From: Euonymus europaeus
Taxonomy: Eukaryota > Streptophyta > Magnoliopsida > Celastrales > Celastraceae
NCBI GenBank assembly: GCA_963580455.1
Contig: OY756966.1
Span: 22,199,001-22,263,000, forward strand
Direction of reading: 5' to 3'
DNA length: 64,000 nt
Part shown: positions 1 through 10,300 of the stretch, piece after piece
Numbering within the stretch: position 1 is the first letter of the stretch
Layout of the letters: the number at the start of each line of letters is the position of its first letter
Program-made: the position numbers and the translations under genes
The notes under the pieces: model-generated
What the model was told of the DNA's origin: nothing
Seen by the model: only the letters and a program-made list of their open reading frames with translations
Database searches by the model: none

Positions 1-369
1 AAACAAACTTGTATAGCAAGATCTACTACGAAATCAGAGTTTATAGCTCTAGATCAAGCTGGAGAAGAAGCCGAATGGTTACAAAATTTTTTAGAGGATA
101 TTCCTTTGTGGCCGAAACCGGTGTCGTCTATTTGCATACATTGCGATAGTCAGTCTACAATCGGAAGGGCACAAAATCAAATTAATAATGGGAAGTCTCG
201 ACACATACGTCGTAGACATAAGACTGTTAGAAAACTTTTGTCTAATGGGATCATATCCGTTGATTACGTGAAATCAAAGAATAACATCGCTGACCCATTA
301 ACAAAAGGCTTGACTAGAGATCAAATGCATAATTCATCGAGGGGAATGGGTTTAAAGTCCATGAATTAA
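1..369 (+). CDS. Copia pol, C-terminal RNase H domain (partial, 5' end outside window)
   Basis: Frame 1 is open from the first base to a stop at 367-369. It reads like the end of a Ty1/copia polyprotein: KSEFIAL early, then HCDSQSTIGRAQN (the catalytic-Asp region of copia RNase H), the basic stretch HIRRRHKTVRKLL, and the hallmark ADPLTKGL close to the C terminus. In the intact element this domain degrades the RNA of the RNA/DNA hybrid during reverse transcription. About 122 codons lie in the window; reverse transcriptase, integrase, protease and gag would lie upstream. No frameshift is seen in this part. Confidence 0.9.
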   Translation, partial: KQTCIARSTTKSEFIALDQAGEEAEWLQNFLEDIPLWPKPVSSICIHCDSQSTIGRAQNQINNGKSRHIRRRHKTVRKLLSNGIISVDYVKSKNNIADPLTKGLTRDQMHNSSRGMGLKSMN

Positions 370-627
370 AGTTCCATCACACTGGCAACCCAACATAGTT
401 GATTGGAGATCCCAAGATCTATGTTCAATGGGACAACCGAATTGTGGGGGAATTTAAAAAAATCACTAAGGAATTTATTCCTAACTCTTTCTTATGATGA
501 GATAGTGATATCTGCCATGTGTTCAGGATAATTTCTTATTTTAATGATTCTTGTACGTTGAAAATCCAACTAAAGTAAGGCATAATACTTTTAACAAGAA
601 ATCACCTATATGAGTGTGAAGGGGCCG

Positions 628-2778
628 TGTCACGCCGCTCTCCCAGATAGGTGCAGATGAGCACCCATGAATCCTAGAGACGTAACTGGCAGGGAACTCC
701 TCCGTTCCCCGAACCGGATTTAAACCCAATATCTACCCAAACACTATATAAATAGTGTCACATGTATATATAAATGTCATAATACAAATCAGTGTCCACA
801 GCGGAAAATCCAAAACATCAAAGATACGAAACACAGATACTACAGGCAGACAAATCATCCCCACACCAGCAACATCACGCCTCACGCATCCCTTCGCTGA
901 TCATCCACTCCGGCTATCTCACCTGAAAACATGTGAATGAAATGGGTGAGCTACAAAGCTCAGTAGGGATATGGAGAAATATCGATCATCAGAATAAACG
1001 GAAAGTAGAACTCAAGATGTATGTGAGATGAACAGGAAACTCAAATAGTGATACACTCCCGTACCACCGAACTCCAGTAAATCAGAGATAAAGTAAGAAA
1101 GCCTGTGAGATATAGAATACATACAGAGAAACCATAAGTGATACACATCACATCTCATCACAATCAGTCAATCCGTAGGGTAGATACCGAGTAGGCTCCA
1201 CCACTACCATCCTCAAGAACAACTCTCAAATCAGTACTCAATCATAATCCAACTCAAATCCATATCAACTCAAATCCGTATCAACACAAATCCGTATCAA
1301 CTCATATCCACATAACAACGAAAAATCCTCCCCTGGACCCACCCTGATCCCCGCAAGGTGTCTCCCAGTCCAGGTACTCCCTAGATTGGATGAGGATCGA
1401 GCCTACATCAGGTACTCGATAGTATCGCCTACATCGAAGAGCGTCCCCTAGGATGTACCTCACCTCAATCCGGTCTCCAGGTACGTACCCGATCAAAACC
1501 ATCGATAAATCATCCAGTAAGCTGGGTCGCCCGATGTGAGTCCCACGCTCTACAAATCATCCCTCCATAATCTCACAAATCATAGAAGATCATCATAATG
1601 AAGTCCTATCCGGACTCTCGAGGATAAAACCAAACATCAGTAGGTGGGCCCCACCAATGGATGAAGACCCCACAAATGGATAAGTGGGCCCCACAAGAGG
1701 ATAGGTGGGCCCCACTAGGATAGTGGGCCCCACAGGAAGATAAGTGGGCCCCGCAAAAGACACGATGCACAAAAATGCCGCCAGTCGTACATATACCTCC
1801 AAACAAATTGCAATTGCGGAAATAAATCAAATAAGAGTAGAAACAGAGAAATTCCCAACCTCCGGGAATTTCACACCAATAGACAAATAGGAGTCCGTCG
1901 AATACGGAACCCCCGAAACCCCAAATAAGAAGTAGGGCAGAATCCCTACCTGGAATGCTGACTAACTCAACTCCCTTGTACCTCTTCAGCTATCCGAATC
2001 CAACACAAAACTCCTAAATCAATCTCCTGCACCAAATACGAATACGTATACCCAATACTGTCAAAATATGAAAAGTCAACGGTCAACCCTAGTAAAAGTC
2101 AACAGTCAAACCGGGTCAAATAGGCAACTCGAGTCAAATAGTCAACTCGGGTCAAATAGTCAAACCCGGTCAAAGTCAACTCGGGTCAACCCGGTCAACT
2201 CGGGTCACCGATGAACAGTGTCACCGCCACTGCCGTCGCCGGAGCCGACGATTCCGGCGACTTTTTTCGGCGAACCATATATCAAATTAAAGCTCTTACA
2301 ATCCATTGGTACCTGTCTCGTTCCAAAACTCGTACTGAATCGACCGGGATCGAGCTTTGAAATCTTGAAAAACCGAAACTTCGCCGCCTAATTCCGCCGT
2401 CTATGGTGGTCCGATGGCGGTGATTCCACTCGGGTTTTGCTCCTTTCACCAGGAGCTTCGATTTGATACCTTACACACACCTCAATCGGACGTCAAACGA
2501 ACAAAATCTTCTTCTTCTCTCTCCCCCCCTCTCTCTCGGCAGCGGCTGCACACTAGAGAAATCTGATTTAAACTAGATTTCCGGTGAAATGACGGTTTTG
2601 CCCTTTTCTTTCCATCTTAATTACATAATCTTCCGAAATTCGTAACAACTCCGATTCAACTCTGATTTCGGTGATTCTTGCGCCTATATATTTTCTAATA
2701 ATATGTAGTATTTATTAAAAATATCAAATTTGAAAATTTATTATATATATTTTTTTAATTTGGGTTCGGGATATTACA
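628..2778 (+). mobile_element. Solo LTR of a Ty3/gypsy-type element (copy 1), TSD ggccg
   Basis: The 2151-bp segment starts TGTCACGCCGCTCTCC and ends TTCGGGATATTACA, so it has the TG...CA ends of an LTR. It is flanked by a perfect 5-bp direct repeat, ggccg, at 623-627 and 2779-2783. No gag or pol is present, so it is a solo LTR left by recombination between the two LTRs of a full element. Its ends, and the internal phrase gggtgag...agctcagtaggga (near 942), match those of the copy at 3189. It contains a GC-rich array of gggtcaa/ggtcaac-like short repeats at about 2070-2210. The lineage is likely chromoviral (Tekay-like), but that is by resemblance only. Confidence 0.88.
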
Positions 2779-3188
2779 GGCCGCTTCTATGAAAGTGATA
2801 GGACTAATCTCTCTAGAGCACTCAGGAATTACCAGGTATGTCCAGGGCAAAAATGGACAAAATATAAAAAGGAATCAATGATGGTGGAAAAGAAATTGTG
2901 TTGGTATCATTGTCTTGGTTCAAGACATCGCGTTCACTGGTTAGCAATTAAACCTGATGATAATTTACTAGGGAAGGTTCAAAGTCAAAACTACCTATCC
3001 CGATGCAACTATTTTCCGGAGCACTCTCTCAATTGAGTTTGCATAACATTTTTGCATTTCATTCATGTGGGGGATTGTTGGAAAATCATGACTTTGACCA
3101 TGTATTTAATAGAGATTCAATTATGGAATAATTGAAGTGAGAACATGAATATGTTGAGTTTCATGTGGAGAATAATCATATGTATTCA

Positions 3189-4909
3189 TGTCACGCCCCG
3201 ATCCGCCGGGCACGTGACGTGTGACAAACATATATTCCCGCCTATTCTTTTTTTTCAAATCTCAATAACTCAGTAAAAGTATAATTATCTACATACTCAT
3301 ATTATAGATAATAGCAATATAAATACATAAGTAGCTTTATATACCCGGCTGAGACTCCAGCTCAGCAATCCCAACCCATTGGGTCCACTCAACCCTTACG
3401 CAGTGACTCTGGTATGTACACCAGCTCCTCTGCCTTGTTTGCCTCCACGGGCCGACCGGCCATCACCGCTCCATCTGGTCAAAACACAATAAGGGAAAGG
3501 GGGTGAGCCGAAGCTCAGTAGGGAATACCGCATACATACACACATAATCACAGTTACATCTCAACAACAATATATTAATTTATCAGCACTCCAATTTCAT
3601 TTTCATTTTCTCTGCTTCTCGACCTTCTCGCCGGAAGCCCATTTCTCATCCTCTCCCCGACCTCGTCGTCGGAACCATTCTTCTCCGCTTACCGACCTCC
3701 TCGCCGGAAGCAATCTACGAGTAAAGAAGGTAGGTTTCCCCTTCTACCCGGACTTTCCACCATTCGCCATGTGGCCGCATAGCGAATCCTTACTCGGATT
3801 ATCACCCACTGTACGTACAGGGCCATGTCCACATCTCTGCAATCTCCACATCACAATCCCCAAAAATTCCCATAATTCTCAAATATAAACAAATGTTCAA
3901 TCACACGCAATCAGTATAAAGACAACACTTTTCTCAATGAACAGCAGGGGTTACCACATAACGGAATTATTCACGTATTCACGACAACTATTTACACTCA
4001 AACATTTATCCAAAAAGCACAACTCCATTAAATTAACGCAAGAATCATCGCTCATACATAATTACGGAAATTCCCAAAATAATGCAAAAGTCATAGTATT
4101 CCCTACCTCGTGAAGCGTGCCTCACATCTTACTCAAACCAATGCTTTCTCGTATAATTTTTTCCGACGTACATCATTAAGCCTCATATACCAGTTCCGAA
4201 AAAATCAAACGGGTCAAATAGTACCTGAAATACCCCTATTCAGGTCACCGGAGATCCGGCGACTTTCGCCGGAAATCACCACCTGGGCTTTGTAGTATTC
4301 TTCGAGACGAACTCAACGGTGGTGGCCTTGCATCAATCGGAGATCGGAGGAGGGAGAAATCGACTGTCGAAGCTCGCGGTGGCCGAAACTTCCGACGGCT
4401 TTTCCCGGAGATATACAGCTCCGATTAAGGTGATTCTTGAACCGATTTCATACGTCTCGAGGAGACGAAGAGATTGGTACCAGTCTCGTCGCCTGAGGTG
4501 GCCGGACGGAGGAGATCGGCGCCGGCGAAGTTTCAGACGCGAAAATCTTCTTTTTTTTCTTCTTTTCCCTGTTTCTGTTTCGTTTCTTTATTCGTTTTCT
4601 TTTTTTTTTCTGTTTCTGTTCCTTTACTTTTTCTTTTAAACCAGTTTCAGATATTTATAAATAAAAATTGGATCCCTTTTTACTTTGTTTCTCTTAATTA
4701 ATAAAATTGACAATCAATGTGTATTTCGCCTCTATCCAAGTAGTTTCTCTAATTTATTTGTATTATTATTATTATTCTCACTTATTCACAACCATATATT
4801 TAATTTTTATTTCAAACCCAAATTTAATTATTACATCTATTCGTGTATCATTATACACGTGTCACCCTCATGTTCAATGTTTCTATTATTTCTGGGTCGG
4901 GATACCACA
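3189..4909 (+). mobile_element. Solo LTR of the same Ty3/gypsy-type family (copy 2), TSD attca
   Basis: The 1721-bp segment starts TGTCACGCCCCGATCC and ends GGGTCGGGATACCACA. Perfect 5-bp target duplications, attca, lie at 3184-3188 and 4910-4914. It carries the family phrase gggtgagccgaagctcagta at about 3502. It is inserted in the copia LTR beginning at 3076. The short open frames at 4110-4701 lie wholly inside this LTR, show no protein similarity that I recognise, and are not annotated as genes. Confidence 0.92.
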
Positions 4910-5124
4910 ATTCACTTGCTCAAAGCCAAGCAAAGAGTGAATGAAATGTTGCTACAAAGTAAGCTATTTGAGCATGACCAAATATAAGAAAAATGAATGT
5001 GCCACATTGGAAAATTAAGAGGACAGACTCTTGTTTATAACAGTGAGTGTTGGACATAGACCTTGGGCCCAAGAGCACCCAAGCTTTTGTGGGAAGGAGG
5101 GAATGCACATTATGATAAACAGTA

Positions 5125-5196
5125 ACACACGCACGCGCGCGCCGTCGTCACTGTCTGTCCGTCCGGCCGGCAGGTTCAGTTCGCGCGCGCGTGTGT
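5125..5196. repeat. GC-rich imperfect inverted repeat with alternating CG/CA tracts
   Basis: acacacgcacgcgcgcg on the left faces cgcgcgcgcgtgtgt on the right across about 40 bases that include gtccgtccggccggcag. The arms could form a strong stem, and the alternating purine-pyrimidine tracts are of the type that can adopt Z-DNA. It lies in the U3 part of the copia LTR, about 330 bp upstream of its TATA-like box. Confidence 0.65.
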
Positions 5197-5518
5197 TTGT
5201 GACGGACTTGTTCACCAGTGCGTTTCTTTTTGGGTAACAGTCGGATGGGCTTTAAGCTCAAAGCTATTGTTCTTGTTTCCTATTGGGCCATGTCTCAAGG
5301 GCTAAGCTGTGAGCCCAGTCCGAAATCCAGATTCCAGAAAATCAGAAATTCTCTGGGATGAGAAGTTGTGTTTAGCTATACATGAAGTTGGTTTCGGATT
5401 TGTTTGATTTTATCTTGGTTGGCTAACATATATAATTGTATTCAATTATCTCTTAGATAATATCAGTTTAGGGATTATTCTCCAATCCGATTTTGGCTTA
5501 ATCTTCTCTTCCCCTCAT

Positions 5519-5532
5519 AGACTATAAATAGG
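5519..5532 (+). promoter_or_regulatory. TATA-like box of the copia LTR
   Basis: gactataaatagggccc is a good plant TATA consensus placed in the downstream half of the copia LTR, where its U3 promoter is expected. The inferred transcript would start about 25-35 bp downstream. Assignment rests on motif and position only. Confidence 0.55.
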
Positions 5533-5640
5533 GCCCTTTAGTTCATGGAATAGACACACCAAAAATCACAAGCATTAACGTGCATAAGAGTTGAGAGAGA
5601 GCTGCCACCATTCTTCGCCAGACACTTCAATAGTGGCTTC

Positions 5641-6960
5641 AACTGCCTGAGCATTCGCAACTTCATTTTGTTCAATGCTAGCCATGTATGCATGTAGGAT
5701 CTCATTATCATCTAAAAGTATTGTTTTAGTTAGATTCACTATCTGGGATGCAATTGGCTAACTCACAGCTTCATTGACAACCTCGAATGCAGTTACTTGA
5801 GTTATTGGAGGTGGTACCTCATCATCATCATCACTGCAACTTCAATCACAGTACTAACTGGAGCTTTCCTTCTCTTGACCTCGCTATTGTCTAGCCTCCT
5901 CCTTACAATAGTAGCTGTAAGCCTCATTTCAACAAACTTGGAATTGTAAAAAAATTCCAATTTAAGCAAACTACTGCCCCCAAACAAAAACCCCCAAATC
6001 AATTGTTTTAATCACAGAGCGAAAACCCTAAGACGATTCCTCACCAACCATCACCCATATCAATAGTTTGAAACTCCCTTATGAAAGAACATAGATTACT
6101 GAAGAACTCACAATAAAGTAGTTTGAACGCATTCTAAAAAATAAACCCTAACCTAAACAAAACACAGCCCAAAATTGAACCAAAAATCATAACGAATCAA
6201 CCAAAACTGTAAACGCCAGCCTATATTTGCCATGTATATCCAGTACGAGACCATGTAAGAAACCACAAGACAGGTCATGTATATCTTCGAATAAACTTGT
6301 CAAAAGGCGGACAAGTCTAGAGATTGCAAGGGGCTTGATAAATGGAGATGCTCGGTGGAGAAGACCTCGAGAACAGCCACAACGACTAAGAATGAGACAA
6401 GGAAACCACGTTATGGGCAACCAAAGAAGAAGATGAAAGGTTTTTGCTAATTTGTGTTCAATCAAAAAGCTAATAACTTTAGATATTTTTTGATTTGTCC
6501 CGTGCAAAGTCAAGTGACACGTTTCCTATGTGTTCACATTGATAAAAGCGTTATGCCATGTCATAAAAAAACGAAATTTAGGAAACTATTTGAATTATCT
6601 AATAAAAACAAAGTAAAATTTTAGATTATCCACAACGTTTGATTTTTCAATTATCAAATTAAAAAATATCTCATCCCTCAATTACCAAAAATATACCTAA
6701 TTGGTATGAGCCACAAACACCCGGTCAGAAACCATGGGTAAATCTCAAGACAGTCCATGGGTTTGTTTTAATAACAATTATTAATTAAAAAAATTCACAA
6801 ACCATTCAAATAATAATAATTATTTTTTGTCAGAATGTTGACTCATTCATGTAGTCATGTCTTTTCACGTTATTTATTTTTTGCAATTTAAAAATGAAAT
6901 GCCATTTTATTTCATATTTTATTGTATAAACGACAAACTTGGGTAGAAAAGAAAAGACGG
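5641..6960. other. Intergenic, no gene recognised; possible decayed coding sequence on the minus strand
   Basis: Between the copia LTR and the pyruvate kinase leader there is no recognisable gene. On the minus strand at about 5802-6002 a 66-codon open frame includes VRRRLDNSEVKRRKAPV, which looks protein-like in composition; similar low-grade coding texture extends to about 6430. It may be a remnant of a transposon protein or of a gene, but I cannot name a family. From about 6540 the sequence is AT-rich and becomes promoter-like next to pyruvate kinase. Confidence 0.4.
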
Positions 6961-7391
6961 TGCGGCGGCTGAGCGTTCTTGGTCTGTTAAGAGCACGCGC
7001 GAGGCCGTACGACCACTCCACACTGCACAAGTCTAAAGCAAAGCAGTTTTCCTAATTCTATCTCTGTGGGCTGCCGCATCGGACTGATTCACGACCACTG
7101 TAATATTTCTTCTCTTGTGGTAACTTTTAGTTCTAGATCTTGTGTGTACGAATTTTGCTGTCTCTTGCTTTATGCTTTTGCCTTCAACTCTGCGATCGAT
7201 TTGATTTCTACGAAAAACTAAAAGTACAAGTTAAATTTGGTTCCCTTTTTTCAGTGCTTTTGCTGTCATTTGTTTTTGTGAATTGGTTCTCTTCAAAGGT
7301 GGGATTTTGAAGCTCGTTGCATTCTTTTCTTACCATTGTTTAGGCAGCTTTTGTTTTGGGTTTGTGGTGTAGGTATTGATTCAGAGCAGAA
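6961..7391 (+). promoter_or_regulatory. Probable 5' leader of the pyruvate kinase gene, perhaps with a leader intron
   Basis: Just upstream of the pyruvate kinase ATG the sequence becomes less AT-rich and pyrimidine-rich (ctaattctatctctgtggg, near 7050). A candidate donor (cttgtg|gtaactttt, near 7117) and a candidate acceptor (ggtgtag|gtattgattc, near 7371) could define a leader intron ending about 20 bp before the start codon. A TATA-like attgtataaac lies near 6923. These are position-based inferences without transcript support. Confidence 0.35.
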
Positions 7392-10300
7392 ATGTCGAAC
7401 ATAGATATTGAGGGGATCTTGAAGGAGCTTCCAAATGATGGGCGAGTCCCCAAAACCAAGATTGTGTGCACTCTGGGTCCTGCTTCTCGATCTGTGCCAA
7501 TGATCGAAAAGCTTCTCCGGGCTGGCATGAATGTTGCCCGCTTCAATTTCTCTCATGGAACCCACGAGTACCATCAGGAAACTCTTGTAAATCTCAGAAC
7601 CGCCATGCAAAATACCCAGATGCTCTGCGCCGTTATGCTTGATACCAAGGTCTGTTCTCTGTTACAACTAGCATATTCCTTGTTTACTAGTTTTATTCTT
7701 CTTGTCATTGGCTTTAATTTTGCTTCAAAAGAGTTTTTTTTTGGTTTTTTTTATGCTTTTAAATTGCAAAAAAGCAAAAAAAGGCAAAAAAAAAAGGCGG
7801 TGGTAACTGGTAAGTTTAATTAATGGTATTTCCAGTTGGAAAGGCACGAGGAAATAAAGGGTGGTGAGTTAAGCTGGGAAATGCCACAATATTTAGGATA
7901 TCAAGTGCCTTTTTCAAATGATGCATGTGGGCTACTTGTGATTATGACAAACAAGGCTATTTAGTATGTACCCACCTCTTGTCATTTGAGCAAACAAGAC
8001 AGTTCATTTTCCCCCAAATGAGAGGGTGGGTACGTGATTTTTTTTCCCCTAAACATCACAATAATGGGAAACTGGAAAAGTAAAACTTTCTTCACTCAGA
8101 GTTTCCATTTTCCTTATTTGTGGGTTAAAAAAACACACTGGAGGTAGGATTACGAAATGCTCTTCTGGTTCCAGAAAGAACTTTATACAGAAATGTATGC
8201 ATACATGACATGTTTTGTTGCAAATGTTGCAATTCAACACATGAGCTGAAGCTTTATTGCAGTTGCCATAAACAAAATAGTTTTTCAAGGACGTGAACCG
8301 ATTATGAGTTCGTTGTGCTGTTTGTAAAGATAGTTATTCCTGGGGATTTCCCTCTTCTATCAAACAAAGATATGTATTAAAAGAGTATATTTGGTTTGTT
8401 ACACTTTCATGATGAAAGTTGAGACATGAATTCATAAACAACACTTTCTGAACTCAAGTATGTACAAGGTGTTAAATGGGCCGCTTTCGGCAAAAGGCAT
8501 GAAAGCATTCCCACCCACTTCTTCTCTGTGCTGATTTGTTGGTTGGATGGTGATCAGGAGCTATTTGATCATAAATTTGTTATTTTTTCTTAGCTCTTTG
8601 TATCCGGTTGCCTTAAAAAATTGTATAAGGTGTTAGTCAGGCTTGGTGCACCTTCTTTCTGTTATCTAAATTGGTTGGAATGAATTAAGAAATTCTTTTG
8701 GACCCCAAGGATATCAACTGTAGAATTGAGTAGAGATTTCTTCATTACATACCTACTCGTTAAAAAGTCCTTGATCTCCTCAAGTTCAAAGATTTTTTGG
8801 TTTGTCGTTCTCTGAACTGATATCCATCTCCTACTCTATCATTTTATGAGGAGAGCAGTACAGTGAAGTCGCTATAATAATTTTGTTTTGGTTCTGTTTT
8901 ACATTGAGTGCTCTTGCAAAATTCAAATCATCCAAGCCTTGAAATGGCCTTGTTAATGACTTCTTCTGATCATTGAAAGTTCATAAAGTCGACTCAGGAT
9001 ACCAATAAGAAATGTAATGAGAATAAAGTTACATAGAGTGACTTGCATTAAAAAAAAAAGATACTTAGAGAGGCTGCTTTAGTGATTTGAACATGTTATG
9101 CCTAGGTTGTAGTCAGGAAACTTTCATATTGTCCGAGGTTTGCCCTTGAGGTCATATCTGGTGTACAGGGCTCTTGTTGTGGCCATGGGCAATGGGAAAA
9201 GACAGTTATTTGTATATTTATCCCTGCATTAAGATTGTTTCCGTAGTTTGAACTTTGTATCTACTAGGTTTATGCATGAGAATCATGAACTTTGTTGCAT
9301 TTGAGGAGCAATAGATAGGCACCTAACTGATTCGTTATAGCAAAAGTTCTTCAACTGAACCAAAACCACAGTCGGACTGGAAAAAGTATAAAATATCACT
9401 AATTCCTGTAAATTTTCTTTTCTTTTCTTTCGGTTTGTTATAAAAATTTGTAAGCCAATCCTAAGAAAATTACAAGCTTCGCACATGAAAAGTTGATAAA
9501 AGAAGTGCTGGTAAAGATTGCTGACAAGGAGGGTTCTGTTTAGAATATAGGTTATTGAAGTGGTTAAAGTAGTAATCTAGACTAGACGTTGCTGGATAGT
9601 AAATGTTATGCACAGGTTTTTTCAGGCAGGTGATATTCTTTCTGGTCTTTGTTGTAAAACATTAATTATAACTTGTTTATATTTGTAATGATAGATTATC
9701 ATTCAGGAGCCCCACTTGAAATAATTGAACATCCAGCTCACCATTGCACAAGCCATGATATAAACAGCTTTGGATGATTAATATTTCAGAGTGCTAGCAA
9801 GATCTAGAATGAATTTTTGATGAGCAATAAATACATTTTTCTCTAGATTTCAGTCATGGATGCAATATATAGAGGGCAGCGTATTCTTGGATTACTGGAA
9901 GTAGCATTGTGAAAATCTGTTCATTCTTTGAGAAAGTCTCAGAATAGATGCATTATGTAAAAACTTGACAATCTGTTAAAAAGACAAAGAACTTGACAAT
10001 ATGCTATGTGGTTTAAACTAAAAGAGTTCTCATGGAACGCTTTTCATCTGGGCCACAATCATTAGGCTAGGCACTCCTTTTCAACCCACCGTTGCTTAAT
10101 ATTTTCAAGATAACTGGATGATCTCACACAGAGTAGCTTCCCATTTAGCTTTGTTAGTTTTCAGTACGGTGTAATAAGCATTCCCAGGTTGATTCTGCTC
10201 CATGTTCTTGTCCCTTGAACTGTTGTGGGTTGACTTTCTGTTCCTCTTTTCGTTGCAGGGACCAGAGATTCGAACTGGTTTTCTAAAGGATGGAAAACCT

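Larger units (their letters stand above)
1..5640 (+). mobile_element. Ty1/copia retrotransposon, 3' part, carrying two nested solo LTRs
   Basis: The window opens inside a copia polyprotein (RNase H end) and continues through a long 3' non-coding stretch to a polypurine tract (gtggggga, 3067-3074) and an LTR start TGTTGGAAAAT at 3076. Two later insertions, solo LTRs at 628-2778 and 3189-4909, split this element; removing each with one copy of its target duplication rejoins continuous sequence (gaaggggccg + cttctatgaa, and tgtattca + cttgctc). The LTR holds a TATA-like ctataaatag near 5522. The right end is uncertain: no second LTR is present to define it, and 5640 is only where I stop recognising LTR-like sequence. 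Confidence 0.8.
3076..5640 (+). mobile_element. Copia 3' LTR, interrupted by a solo LTR; right end uncertain
   Basis: TGTTGGAAAATCATG follows directly on the polypurine tract gtggggga, the standard arrangement for the left edge of a 3' LTR. The LTR is broken at 3188/4915 by solo LTR copy 2. After the break it continues through a GC-rich imperfect hairpin (5125-5196) and a TATA-like box at about 5522, followed by a pyrimidine-poor leader. Because the matching 5' LTR is outside the window, the terminal CA cannot be placed; 5640 is approximate. Confidence 0.7.

Noticed and set aside
1593..1830. Overlapping minus-strand open frames rich in repeated Gly/Pro/Tyr
   Set aside because: They arise from short tandem gtgggcccca-like repeats inside solo LTR copy 1, not from a gene.
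4319..4987. Open frames of 75-106 codons on the plus strand
   Set aside because: They lie within or across the edge of solo LTR copy 2 and have low-complexity Phe/Leu-rich sequence.
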